Assembly: GCA_021779935.1 (NCBI GenBank) | Contig: JAJXZT010000040.1 | Span: 124,001-188,000 of the forward strand | Source: Acidobacteriota bacterium | GTDB taxonomy: Bacteria; Acidobacteriota; Terriglobia; Terriglobales; Acidobacteriaceae | Reading direction: 5' to 3' | DNA: 64,000 bases | Shown here: piece after piece, positions 26,886-34,677 of the stretch | How positions within the stretch are numbered: the first letter of the stretch is position 1 | Layout of the letters: each line of letters opens with the position of its first letter | The notes under the pieces: generated by a model | Database searches by the model: none | What the model saw: only the letters and a program-made list of their open reading frames with translations | Told to the model about the DNA's origin: nothing | Translations under genes and position numbers: made by a program

Positions 26886-27458
26886 CTAGTGTAACTTGCC
26901 GGCTTCATCGGCGGGCCAGTAAGCGAATACCGCCTTGCCGTAGATGAATCGGCGTTTCACAACGCCAAAGTCACGGCTGTCGCTCGACATGTTGCGATGA
27001 TCGCCCAGCACGAAATAGGAGTCGCGCGGCACAATGGTCTCCGGGTAAGACCGTTCGTCTTCGTACCTCTCCGGAACGTAAGGCTCATTGAGGAGCTTCC
27101 CGTTCAGATAGACCCTGCCCAGATCGATCTCAATCTTGTCGCCGGGAATACCAATGACGCGCTTGATATAGCTCTTGCTGGGATCGCCCGGATAGTGAAA
27201 CACGACAACATCGCCGCGATGGATCGGCTCCCAGTGGTAAACAAACTTGTTGATGAAGATGCGCTCCTGGTCCTGCAATCCAGGCATCATGCTTGTCCCT
27301 TCAACCTTGACCGGCTGATACACAAACACGATAAGAAACGCAGAAACGGCCAAGGAGATCACGAGATCGCGCACCCACACCCATGCCGAAATTCCCCGCG
27401 ACGGCGATGGCTGTGGCTCGTTTACTGTGGCAGGCTGATTGGGAAAATCATTCTCCAT
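26886..27458 (-). CDS. lepB: Signal peptidase I
   Basis: A 190-aa type I signal peptidase (S26). One membrane anchor (about 30-48) precedes the catalytic serine in GTSMMP (Ser56). The general base lysine is in YIKRVIGIPGD (Lys99), and the terminal box GDHRNMSSDSRDFG is intact. It removes signal peptides at the outer face of the inner membrane and so serves the several secreted proteins encoded around it. The ribosome site is weak. It is the first gene of the minus-strand run and is divergent from the TPR-yvcK-glmU operon, 326 bases away. Confidence 0.95.
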   Translation of the reverse strand: MENDFPNQPATVNEPQPSPSRGISAWVWVRDLVISLAVSAFLIVFVYQPVKVEGTSMMPGLQDQERIFINKFVYHWEPIHRGDVVVFHYPGDPSKSYIKRVIGIPGDKIEIDLGRVYLNGKLLNEPYVPERYEDERSYPETIVPRDSYFVLGDHRNMSSDSRDFGVVKRRFIYGKAVFAYWPADEAGKLH

Positions 27459-27671
27459 ACTTGTTCTATTATATGGAACACCGCTCGGTCAGATCAGTCG
27501 CATTTTCTCCATGGCACTTGTGGTCCAGACGCCAATTGAAACTCGCGTTACAATGAATATGTCGCAAATCAGGCGTTTGGCGACGCATTCTGTGCTTGAG
27601 TTGGTCCTCTCTGTGAAGAGATAGCACTAACATGCTATTTTGCTTTGAAGGCAGGGGCTTGAGTGGCGAAG
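27459..27671. other. Intergenic region between lepB and the TPR operon
   Basis: No gene larger than a 23-codon frame (27553-27624, no ribosome site) is seen. The region must carry the lepB promoter on the minus strand, which I could not assign; the plus-strand promoter lies at its right end. Confidence 0.4.
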
Positions 27672-27700
27672 TTGACGCATGTGCCTACAGGGGGTATAAA
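27672..27700 (+). promoter_or_regulatory. Sigma70-type promoter of the TPR-yvcK-glmU operon
   Basis: TTGACG at 27672-27677 and TATAAA at 27695-27700 are separated by exactly 17 bases. Transcription would start near 27707 and give a leader of about 78 bases before the TPR gene. Confidence 0.75.
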
Positions 27701-27784
27701 ACACTTCTCGTATGCATTGCGTAATTTGCTGACACCGTGGCTCTTTGGCGGAATGGGTGTCAGGGTTCACTTGGATAAAGGCCG

Positions 27785-28402
27785 ATGACAAAGAAACCTA
27801 TAGTAAAAGACAAAGGTTCATCATCTAAGCTAAACGTAAAAAAAGCAGTTACGTTAGCAAAGAATTCTACGAATGCGGCCCGGCATCAAGCTCCGACAAG
27901 GCTGAACGAGGATCCGCGATACGCGTCGGCGTTCCAGTCGTATGAGCAGGCCTTGAAGGCCATGCAGGTGCAGAAATTCGATAAGGCCAAGCCGTTATTC
28001 GAAAAGATCATCGCCTCCGGCTCCAAGGAACTGGCTGACCGAGCCTCAGTTCATCTCAATATTTGCAACCAGCAGCTTAATCGTGCGCAGACGCAGTTCA
28101 AGACGCCCGAAGAGCACTACGACTATGCGGTCTCCCTGATGAACATGGGGGACTTCGTGAGCGCCCGCGAGCACTTTGAGCAAATCTCGGGTAAATACCC
28201 AAATCTTGACTTTGCCTGGTATGGCCTTGCCGTGCTGGAGTGCCTCACCGGACACACCAACGAGTCTTTGCAACATCTTGCGGAAGCCATTCGTCTCTCC
28301 CCAAACAACCGCTTCCAGGCTCGAAACGACTCTGATTTCAAAAACATGGCCGAGGACCCTCGCTTCACCGAGTTGCTGTATCCAGAGGGAACCACAGCCT
28401 AG
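27785..28402 (+). CDS. Tetratricopeptide-repeat protein
   Basis: A 205-aa cytoplasmic protein with a Lys-rich disordered N-terminus (1-40) and about three TPR-like helical hairpins: SFQSYEQALKA-type at about 50, EEHYDYAVSLMNMGDFVSAREHFEQI near 105-130, and FAWYGLAVLECLTGHTNESLQHLAEAIRLSP near 140-170. TPRs mediate protein-protein contacts. It is the first gene of an operon with yvcK and glmU (15-base gap), so it may scaffold or regulate UDP-GlcNAc metabolism (inference). AAAGG lies 5 bases before ATG. No enzymatic motif is present. Confidence 0.75.
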   Translation: MTKKPIVKDKGSSSKLNVKKAVTLAKNSTNAARHQAPTRLNEDPRYASAFQSYEQALKAMQVQKFDKAKPLFEKIIASGSKELADRASVHLNICNQQLNRAQTQFKTPEEHYDYAVSLMNMGDFVSAREHFEQISGKYPNLDFAWYGLAVLECLTGHTNESLQHLAEAIRLSPNNRFQARNDSDFKNMAEDPRFTELLYPEGTTA

Positions 28403-28417
28403 TAATCCTTGATCGTG

Positions 28418-29488
28418 ATGGCACCTCTATCAGAAGTATTGCCTCCGACTCCCTCCCTCAACGTCGTAGCTATCGGCGGAGGGACGGGGCTTTCAAGCCT
28501 TCTTCGCGGGCTGAAGCATCACGTGGTGCTGCATGACGGCAAAGCGGAACTTCCCGGCCCAACGGTGGATAACCTCACAGCGGTTGTCACCGTAACCGAT
28601 GACGGCGGGTCCAGCGGACGCCTGCGAAATGAAATGGGAGTCCCTCCCCCGGGCGATATTCGCAACTGCATGACCGCCCTCTCGGAAGATGAGGCGCTGC
28701 TGTCAACACTCTTTCAATATCGCTTCTCCTGTGGGCAGGGTCTGGAAGGCCATAGCTTCGGCAACCTGTTTCTCTCCGCGCTTGCGGATATCACGGGCGA
28801 TTTCAGCGAGGCGGTGAAGCTCTCGTCCGCCATTCTCAAGACCCGCGGGGACATCTACCCCTCCACCAATGCTCTGGTCCAACTCGATGCCGAGATGGAT
28901 GACGGTTCACGCGTGCAGGGCGAGACCAACATCACGGCCAGCAAGCGCCGCATCGTTCGTCTCTTCCTGGTTCCGCCCGATGCTCCTCCCCTGCCGCAGA
29001 CGCTGAAGGCCATCGCCGAAGCAGACCTGATCACGGTTGGCCCCGGTTCACTTTTCACGAGCCTGGTCACGAATCTCCTGATCCCCGGCATTCCGGAGGC
29101 GCTGGTAAACTCGCGCGCACTTCGGGTGTATATCTGCAACCTGATGACGCAGGCCAATGAAAGCCTTGGACTCAGCGCTTCGGAACACATCCAGGCGCTC
29201 TTTAAGCACTCGGGACAGAAGATCTTCGACTACGCGTTGATCCACGATGGCAGGCTGCCGGCTGGAGTGCGGGCCAAGTACGCCGCATACGGAGCCACTC
29301 CCATCGAAGTAGATGAAGAACGGATTCGAGACCTTGGAGTCGAGCCGATTGTCGGTCACTACCTGGACGACAGCGGTCTTGCCCGTCATGACTCCAGCCG
29401 TCTGGCCGAAGAAGTTTTGCAGCTCGCTGCTCGTGTTGGCACTCCTCGCAGAACTTCCGCGGGCGGTACAATATGGGTCGATGCCTAA
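28418..29488 (+). CDS. yvcK: YvcK/GlmR-family gluconeogenesis factor (CofD-like fold)
   Basis: A 356-aa protein with the CofD/YvcK signature: VVAIGGGTGLSSLLRGLK (residues 16-33), TVTDDGGSSGRLR near 58, and LTVGPGSLFTSL near 207. In Bacillus the homologue (GlmR) binds UDP-sugars and stimulates amino-sugar synthesis under gluconeogenic growth; in mycobacteria CuvA aids wall growth. The ATG at 28418 is preferred to TTG 28409. The stop overlaps the glmU start by 8 bases, so the regulator is encoded in direct coupling with the UDP-GlcNAc synthase, which supports the GlmR-like role. Confidence 0.88.
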   Translation: MAPLSEVLPPTPSLNVVAIGGGTGLSSLLRGLKHHVVLHDGKAELPGPTVDNLTAVVTVTDDGGSSGRLRNEMGVPPPGDIRNCMTALSEDEALLSTLFQYRFSCGQGLEGHSFGNLFLSALADITGDFSEAVKLSSAILKTRGDIYPSTNALVQLDAEMDDGSRVQGETNITASKRRIVRLFLVPPDAPPLPQTLKAIAEADLITVGPGSLFTSLVTNLLIPGIPEALVNSRALRVYICNLMTQANESLGLSASEHIQALFKHSGQKIFDYALIHDGRLPAGVRAKYAAYGATPIEVDEERIRDLGVEPIVGHYLDDSGLARHDSSRLAEEVLQLAARVGTPRRTSAGGTIWVDA

Positions 29489-30935
29489 CCATTCCGATCA
29501 AACGGCTTTCACTTCCGCGGCTACTCGATTTGCAGTAGCCATTCTCGCCGCCGGTAAAGGCACCCGCCTCAAGTCGAAGCACCCCAAGGTTCTTCACGAG
29601 ATCGGTGGCCGTCCGCTGCTCGGGCATGTTATCCGTGCCGCCTCGGCTGTCGTCGAGCCAAAACATATCTTCTGCATCATCGGCCATGAAGCCGGGCGTG
29701 TCCGCACAGCCATTGAAGCGTATGGCACACAGTTCGTTGAACAGACCGAACAGCGCGGCACCGGCCATGCCATGATGCAATGCCGCCAGGCGCTGGCGGG
29801 TTATGACCATGTCATCGTGCTCTCCGGCGACGTCCCGCTGATCCAGCCGGAGACCATTGCGCGCGTTCGCGATTTTCACCTGGCGCAGAACGCCGCCATG
29901 ACCATCCTTACGGCCGAACCGCGCGATCCATTCGGCTACGGACGCATTCTTCGTCGTGTGCGCAACGGACATATTACCGACGAAGTGGAATCCATCGTCG
30001 AGCAGAAGCAGCTCACACCCGAACAAGCGTCAATCGGCGAAGTCAACTCCGGCATATACGCCTTCGATGTGAAGAAACTCTTCCAGCGGATAGACCTGCT
30101 CAACACCGACAATCCGCATGGCGAGTTCTACCTTACGGACATCGCGGCCATCCTGCAGCGCGACGGCGAAAGCGTGATGGCAGTCCGTGCCAAGAGTCCC
30201 GAGGAAGTTCTCGGCGTTAATACCCGCATTGAACTCGCGCTCCTCGACTCCTACCTTCGCGACCAGAAGACACGCGAGCTGATGACCAGCGGCGTTACCA
30301 TCTTCCGTCCGGAGACGTGCGTGATCGACTCGGATGTAACGGTCGGCACGGACACGGTGATCGAACCTTTCGTGCAGCTTCTCGGCAGCACTTCTATTGG
30401 CTCCGATTGCCGCATACGCTCCGGGACGGTGATGACCAATTGCCGGCTGGGCGACAACGTTACGGTCAAGCACGGCTGCATCATGGAAGACGCTGAGGTC
30501 GGCAATTTGGCTGTTCTTGGGCCCTATTCGCACCTCCGCCCAGCCAGCCAGATTGGCGAAGGCGCACACGTCGGCAACTTCGTGGAGACAAAAAAGACGC
30601 GGCTCGGCAAAGGCTCCAAGGCCAACCACCTCACCTACCTTGGCGATGCTGAAATCGGAGAAGGCGTCAACATCGGCGCGGGGACCATCACGTGCAACTA
30701 CGATGGCATCAACAAGTTCAAGACCATCATCGACGACGGAGTGTTCATCGGAAGTGACACCACGCTGGTTGCCCCGGTACGCATCGGCAAGGGAGCGTAC
30801 GTGGGCGCATCGTCGTGCATCACGCAGGATCTACCGGATGATTCACTTGGATTGACGCGCCCGCCGCTAGTCATCAAGGAAAACTGGGCAAGCGCAAAGC
30901 GGGAGAAGTTGAAGTCGAAGAAGCAGAAATCCTGA
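29481..30935 (+). CDS. glmU: Bifunctional N-acetylglucosamine-1-phosphate uridyltransferase / acetyltransferase
   Basis: A 484-aa enzyme with an N-terminal uridyltransferase domain (LAAGKGTRLKSKHPKVLH, 22-39) and a C-terminal left-handed beta-helix acetyltransferase (about 255-460, with repeated I/V-G-x-x-C/T hexapeptides and HLTYLGDAEIGEGVNIGAG). It acetylates GlcN-1-P and then makes UDP-GlcNAc for murein and lipid A. The start is ATG 29481 inside the end of yvcK; upstream in-frame codons lie within the yvcK coding sequence and give no match. The C-terminus ends in a Lys-rich tail. A terminator follows 27 bases downstream. Confidence 0.96.
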   Translation: MPNHSDQTAFTSAATRFAVAILAAGKGTRLKSKHPKVLHEIGGRPLLGHVIRAASAVVEPKHIFCIIGHEAGRVRTAIEAYGTQFVEQTEQRGTGHAMMQCRQALAGYDHVIVLSGDVPLIQPETIARVRDFHLAQNAAMTILTAEPRDPFGYGRILRRVRNGHITDEVESIVEQKQLTPEQASIGEVNSGIYAFDVKKLFQRIDLLNTDNPHGEFYLTDIAAILQRDGESVMAVRAKSPEEVLGVNTRIELALLDSYLRDQKTRELMTSGVTIFRPETCVIDSDVTVGTDTVIEPFVQLLGSTSIGSDCRIRSGTVMTNCRLGDNVTVKHGCIMEDAEVGNLAVLGPYSHLRPASQIGEGAHVGNFVETKKTRLGKGSKANHLTYLGDAEIGEGVNIGAGTITCNYDGINKFKTIIDDGVFIGSDTTLVAPVRIGKGAYVGASSCITQDLPDDSLGLTRPPLVIKENWASAKREKLKSKKQKS

Positions 30936-30962
30936 AATTCAACGCGAGAAGACAACGCAACA

Positions 30963-30986
30963 GGGCCGTTCGATTGACGACGGCCC
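30963..30986 (+). terminator. Terminator of the yvcK-glmU operon
   Basis: A 7-bp GGGCCGT/ACGGCCC stem with a 10-base loop, followed by GTTTTTATT. Confidence 0.8.
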
Positions 30987-30990
30987 GTTT

Positions 30991-31197
30991 TTATTCCGTC
31001 TTCTTCTTCCAGGCCGGCGCGGAGGCAGGCACCGTGCCCTCTTCCGTCTCCGAGCAGTCGCAGTACTCGAGGCTGCACTCGCGACAGTTGCAGACTTTCG
31101 GGTGCATGGTGGATGAAATCTTCGTTGGCTTGATGTCAGCGGCAGAGGCGGCTTCCGCCTGGGCAGCAATTCCCGGAACTCCCGTTTTCTTCGCCAT
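30991..31197 (-). CDS. 68-aa protein with a compact cysteine cluster
   Basis: The product begins MAKKTGVPGIAAQAEA and has five cysteines packed as CNCRECSLEYCDC (residues 36-48; spacing C-x-C-x2-C-x5-C-x-C), followed by an acidic run and a Lys-rich tail (APAWKKKTE). Such spacing suits a bound metal (metallothionein-like or zinc-ribbon half) or a crosslinked peptide. It lies 62 bases downstream of the radical SAM gene on the same strand. There is no strong ribosome site, and an alternative start at 31245 would add 16 residues. No family is recognised; the frame is supported by the cysteine pattern and codon use rather than by a known match. Confidence 0.5.
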   Translation of the reverse strand: MAKKTGVPGIAAQAEAASAADIKPTKISSTMHPKVCNCRECSLEYCDCSETEEGTVPASAPAWKKKTE

Positions 31198-31231
31198 GTT
31201 GCTATCTAATCGCGGCATTAACTTGCCAGCC

Positions 31232-31245
31232 GTGACGCACGTCAC
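31232..31245. promoter_or_regulatory. Perfect inverted repeat between radical SAM and Cys-cluster genes
   Basis: GTGACG-CA-CGTCAC, a 6-2-6 palindrome in the 62-base gap upstream of the 68-aa gene. It could be a dimeric regulator site or part of a leader; it is too tight to form a good RNA hairpin. Confidence 0.35.
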
Positions 31246-31259
31246 TGGACGATGTGAGC

Positions 31260-32567
31260 CTAGTTTGTGGCGGGCAGCACATCCATGAACGGGCTCACCG
31301 AGAATACAGCCTTACCTACGCCCGGCTCCCCGTATCCCTGGGGCGCACTCAGTCCGTGGCGGGCCATCGTGTCGCGATAGACCTCCAATAGCCGCAGATG
31401 ATACTCCAAGGGAGCGCCATCGGGATTCGAAATTCCCAGCGGCGTATTGGGTTCCGGACACCAGGTGGTAAACCGCGGCGTGATCCCCTTCGCCATGAAG
31501 AAGTCCAGGCCCTCCTGCGTCGACCGGACTGCAACTTCAACATCGTCGTACCCGTAGGGTTTTGCCATCTCGATTCCGGCTACAAAGTTCGGGATCACAT
31601 ACTGAGGCTCGAAAACCGTTGCGGCATCCACGATTCGTCGCATCCATTCGTCGCGTCCCACGTAGCGGTCCTTGCCGGGACACATCTTCGCGAACAACTC
31701 TCGATCCCAGATCTCATAATTCGGGTGATAGATCTTCGTCCCCGCAGCCTTCAGCCGTTTCACGTCTTCGACCGGCCAGGCTTGCGTCACAACCTTGCTG
31801 ATCCACCGTCCGGGGTAGCGCGACTCAATCGCTTCCACGTACTGCATGTAGAACTCAAGCTCGGTCATGCCGCCCAGTTTTGAAGTGATACTTCCGCCCG
31901 TAAGTGTGTAGGCCTTTGCCGGTCCATCCGTTGCGGCAATTCGATCCAAGGCCGCCAGGATGTCGTCCGGCTTCTTGACACCTGTGTAGGGGCGACCGGC
32001 TTTAATTTGTTCGCGATAGTTGTGGTTGATGTCGCAGAACTGGCACTCTTCCTTTTCGCCGAAGTACTGGCAGATACGGAAGACAGTGAGGTAAATCAAG
32101 TAGCCCCACTCAATGGTTGGCGCAATTTCCGCCACCGGACGGCCATCCGCCAATCGGTCGCGATAATGCGGAGGCATCGGCGGCAGCGTCACCTGCGAGA
32201 GCTTCTCCCCGTCCACGGTCAGCCAGCGCTGCCCTTCGATGACTGCCACGCGATAAGGCGACTCGGGGTTGAGCCGGACTGAAACCACGGTACGCCGCAA
32301 TCCGAGCGAACCGCCGTGCAACGCAATCTCTTCCGGAGCCTTCCACTGGCTGTGTTCGTCCAGCTCCGACTGCTTCACCATGTTGAAGGAGAAGATGAAA
32401 TAGGACTTCGGCTGGTGCGGGTCGGTGTCTCCCTGTCCCGGAGCGGGGATCAGGGCCTCCGGATCAAAAACCACGCCACGGCGCAGCAAATCTGCCTTAA
32501 TCACCGCCTCTGGAGGAAGGGTCGGGTGCGCCTCAATGTGCTGAAAGAGTAGCTGCTTCGTTTCCAT
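31260..32567 (-). CDS. Radical SAM superfamily protein with nonstandard cysteine spacing
   Basis: A 435-aa cytoplasmic protein. The cluster-binding motif is C166-x8-C175-x2-C178 (ICQYFGEKEECQFCDIN) instead of the usual C-x3-C-x2-C. It is followed by LTGGSIT (222-228), the GGE-like SAM-binding element, and a TIM-barrel-like C-terminal half (KIYHPNYEIWD, PNFVAGIEM, PRFTTWCPEPNTPLG). No SPASM or B12 domain is seen. It should cleave SAM reductively to start a radical reaction; substrate unknown. The 68-aa Cys-cluster gene lies directly downstream. It is divergent from the 32753 gene, with an inverted repeat between them. The N-terminal 150 residues have no recognised domain. Confidence 0.78.
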   Translation of the reverse strand: METKQLLFQHIEAHPTLPPEAVIKADLLRRGVVFDPEALIPAPGQGDTDPHQPKSYFIFSFNMVKQSELDEHSQWKAPEEIALHGGSLGLRRTVVSVRLNPESPYRVAVIEGQRWLTVDGEKLSQVTLPPMPPHYRDRLADGRPVAEIAPTIEWGYLIYLTVFRICQYFGEKEECQFCDINHNYREQIKAGRPYTGVKKPDDILAALDRIAATDGPAKAYTLTGGSITSKLGGMTELEFYMQYVEAIESRYPGRWISKVVTQAWPVEDVKRLKAAGTKIYHPNYEIWDRELFAKMCPGKDRYVGRDEWMRRIVDAATVFEPQYVIPNFVAGIEMAKPYGYDDVEVAVRSTQEGLDFFMAKGITPRFTTWCPEPNTPLGISNPDGAPLEYHLRLLEVYRDTMARHGLSAPQGYGEPGVGKAVFSVSPFMDVLPATN

Positions 32568-32681
32568 TGCTTTTCACAGTGTTACAGAATGCCGGGCGCT
32601 CGCGCAAATCGCCAGCTTCCCGGAAATCATCCCGCCAGTTCTCATCCCCGTTACCGTTTGGAGACGTTTTGTGGAACTTCG

Positions 32682-32704
32682 GCACCATTTGGCGTAAATG
32701 GTGC
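32682..32704. promoter_or_regulatory. Inverted repeat in the radical SAM / 32753 divergent region
   Basis: GCACCATTT-GGCGT-AAATGGTGC, a perfect 9-bp inverted repeat with a 5-base centre, 48 bases upstream of the plus-strand start and 114 bases from the radical SAM start. It is suited to binding a dimeric repressor that could control both genes, or to forming a leader hairpin for the plus-strand gene. Confidence 0.5.
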
Positions 32705-32752
32705 GACAATCATATTGCCTACTACTAATTGGGCCCGTTGGAAAGCATATCT

Positions 32753-33238
32753 ATGGCGTCTACCCACAAGAAGATCGTTGTCCGCAAAATGGATCGCGAC
32801 ACCGTTAACGGTTATGTCGCTGCGGGCGACTTCATTGTCGACGGCAAGCTTGAATTGCTGAACACCGCCGGCAACGTTGTTCTGATCGACTTGAAGGAGG
32901 TCAAGGGAGTCTATTTTGTCCGCGAATTCAGCGACTCCGAGTCCCTGACGCGCAAGACCTTTACGACCCGGCCTCGTATCGAAGGACTCTGGGTTCGCCT
33001 GCGCTTCCGCGACAACGAAACCGTGGAAGGCCTGATGCCCAACGATCTTACCCAGATCACACCTGACGGATTCTTCGTCAATCCGCCAGACACGCGCTCC
33101 AACACCCAGCGCATTTTCGTTCCCCGCACCGCTCTCTCCGAACTCACGGTTCTCGCCGTCATCGGGTCAGGGGCCCGTCGCCGCAAACAACCTGCGGCCA
33201 GTGACGCGCAACAGGCTCCCATGCTTTTCGAAGGCTGA
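32753..33238 (+). CDS. Conserved protein of unknown function with beta-rich N-terminal half
   Basis: A 161-aa soluble protein starting MASTHKKIVVRKMDRDTV. The first 115 residues alternate short beta strands: FIVDGKLELLN, VVLIDLKEVKGVYFVREF, GLWVRLRFRDNETVEGLMPNDL, then DGFFVNPPD. This layout is often annotated as a PilZ-adjacent or DUF6982-like protein in acidobacteria. The final 40 residues are basic and low in complexity (GARRRKQPAASDAQQ). The start is chosen at 32753 because no ribosome site supports upstream codons; GGAAAG lies 9 bases ahead. It may bind RNA or a cyclic nucleotide, but no key residues prove this. Confidence 0.5.
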   Translation: MASTHKKIVVRKMDRDTVNGYVAAGDFIVDGKLELLNTAGNVVLIDLKEVKGVYFVREFSDSESLTRKTFTTRPRIEGLWVRLRFRDNETVEGLMPNDLTQITPDGFFVNPPDTRSNTQRIFVPRTALSELTVLAVIGSGARRRKQPAASDAQQAPMLFEG

Positions 33239-33271
33239 TTCTCTCCTCACGGCCACCTGCAAAAAAGAAAA

Positions 33272-33300
33272 GCCGGCATGAGCAGTCAGCTCACACCGGC
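33272..33300 (-). terminator. Terminator of the collagen-like gene
   Basis: GCCGG..TGAGC pairs with GCTCA..CCGGC around a short loop. On the minus strand it is followed by TTTTCTTTTTT. It lies about 20 bases past the stop at 33322. Confidence 0.85.
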
Positions 33301-33321
33301 GGTTGCATTCTCTGGCTGGTC

Positions 33322-34311
33322 TCAGTACCACTTGGCAATGATCTTCCAGACGCCGTTTGTCGCGTATGTCGTCTGAAGGATTTTTACGTAGACGTTGTTG
33401 CCTGCATCTGCACCCACGCTGATGGTGTATCCGCCCTGTCCGCCGGTATCGGTCCTCAATGTCTGGATCGCCGTCGGAAGGTTCCAGTTGCGGTAGACCA
33501 GGTAGTCGCCCTGCAACACCGCCGAGTTGGTGTCCGAGTTTACGTCGTGCACCATCGCCCACACCTCAAGGTGCGTAGCGGACCAACCAGGCTGGTTGAA
33601 GATATTCTCCAGGGCTGTGTCACCCGTGTTGAGCAATGTTCCCGAGAAGACCGCCCCATTGCGACCGTCATTCCCGGCCGGACCAGCCGGACCTTGCGGA
33701 CCCTGAGGACCTTGGGGGCCTGTCGGACCGGCTGGACCAGAGGGTCCTGCAGGTCCCGTTGCGCCGGCGGCTCCGGTCGCTCCGGTCGGACCGATTGGTC
33801 CCACCGGGCCTTGTGGACCGGTCGCTCCGGTAGCTCCCGTCAGGCCGATCGGGCCCTGTGGCCCCGTAGCGCCCGTAGGACCTTGAGGCCCTTGTGGGCC
33901 AGTGAAACCCATTGGGCCCATTGGCCCCATCGGTCCGGTCGCGCCCGTTGGGCCCACCGCGCCGACTGTCAGCACGAAATTTGTTGTGTCGTCGTTATCG
34001 GCTTCATGCCCATTACGCTGCGTCCTTGCCACCGTCAACAGGTACGAGCCAGGATTGCTCGCCACGCTGGCTGGCAACGTTGCGACGATCTGGGTTGCCG
34101 TGTTGCTGGTAACTGCGATTGGCATCCCATTCAAACTTACCGTTACGTTCGCGGGGAAATTCGTTCCATCGACATACACGGTGTTGCTTGTAAGGTCGGC
34201 GGAAGCATTCACAATTGTGGTTCGATGACCATGGTCATCGGCTCGCGCTACGCTCAGCGTGCACAATACGAGCGCAAGTAAACTGAACACTGTCATGCAG
34301 CGTTGCTTCAT
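33322..34311 (-). CDS. Secreted collagen-like (Gly-X-Y) protein with IPT/TIG-like N-terminal domain
   Basis: A 329-aa protein with a signal peptide (1-23, ending SVARA-DD). Residues about 31-116 form an IPT/TIG-like beta domain ([20 protein letters not shown]). About 34 uninterrupted Gly-X-Y triplets follow (117-219), rich in Pro, Gln and Thr ([13 protein letters not shown] type), and then a C-terminal beta-rich domain (about 220-329, with [18 protein letters not shown]). Bacterial collagen-like proteins form triple-helical surface stalks, and the C-terminal domain usually trimerises. The start is ATG 34311, because GAGGAGA lies 5 bases upstream. It has its own promoter and terminator. Confidence 0.88.
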   Translation of the reverse strand: MKQRCMTVFSLLALVLCTLSVARADDHGHRTTIVNASADLTSNTVYVDGTNFPANVTVSLNGMPIAVTSNTATQIVATLPASVASNPGSYLLTVARTQRNGHEADNDDTTNFVLTVGAVGPTGATGPMGPMGPMGFTGPQGPQGPTGATGPQGPIGLTGATGATGPQGPVGPIGPTGATGAAGATGPAGPSGPAGPTGPQGPQGPQGPAGPAGNDGRNGAVFSGTLLNTGDTALENIFNQPGWSATHLEVWAMVHDVNSDTNSAVLQGDYLVYRNWNLPTAIQTLRTDTGGQGGYTISVGADAGNNVYVKILQTTYATNGVWKIIAKWY

Positions 34312-34394
34312 CAAGTTCTCCTCTCAATTCACTTGAAGTTGGGCAGGGTCGAAAACACCACGATTCATGGAAGACGAGTAACGCGTTGCTACAC

Positions 34395-34423
34395 ACGATA
34401 CGTATATTATCTAGAGCAGTCAA
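34395..34423 (-). promoter_or_regulatory. Possible promoter of the collagen-like gene
   Basis: On the minus strand TTGACT (34423-34418) and TATCGT (34400-34395) are 17 bases apart, within a locally AT-rich patch. The -10 is only a partial match. Confidence 0.45.
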
Positions 34424-34677
34424 TCCATATCTTGATATATCCAATAATTCTCCGCTGCACCCCGGCGGCACATTCCTCTGAGCATTCATCGAGGAGACCC
34501 AGGCCCATCAAGGGCTTTAATGAAAGAAGCAGAAGGTATTGATCACGGGGTAATCATGGACTATTGATGTTGGCATGGAGGTACTATCCCGGAGTCCGGC
34601 CACACGTAGTTGTTGGAGTGGTTAATCTCTGGAGCCTCGTCAGGTTAATCCTCGAGGCAATACCCGCTGGACACTCT
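34424..34677. other. Intergenic DNA with no visible feature
   Basis: Between the collagen-like gene promoter and the mycothiol-type DinB gene (ending 34678). No ribosome sites, hairpins or recognisable coding frames were found. Confidence 0.4.

Noticed and set aside
27553-27624. 23-codon frame upstream of the TPR operon
   Set aside because: No ribosome site and the operon promoter lies downstream of it, so it would not be on the same transcript.
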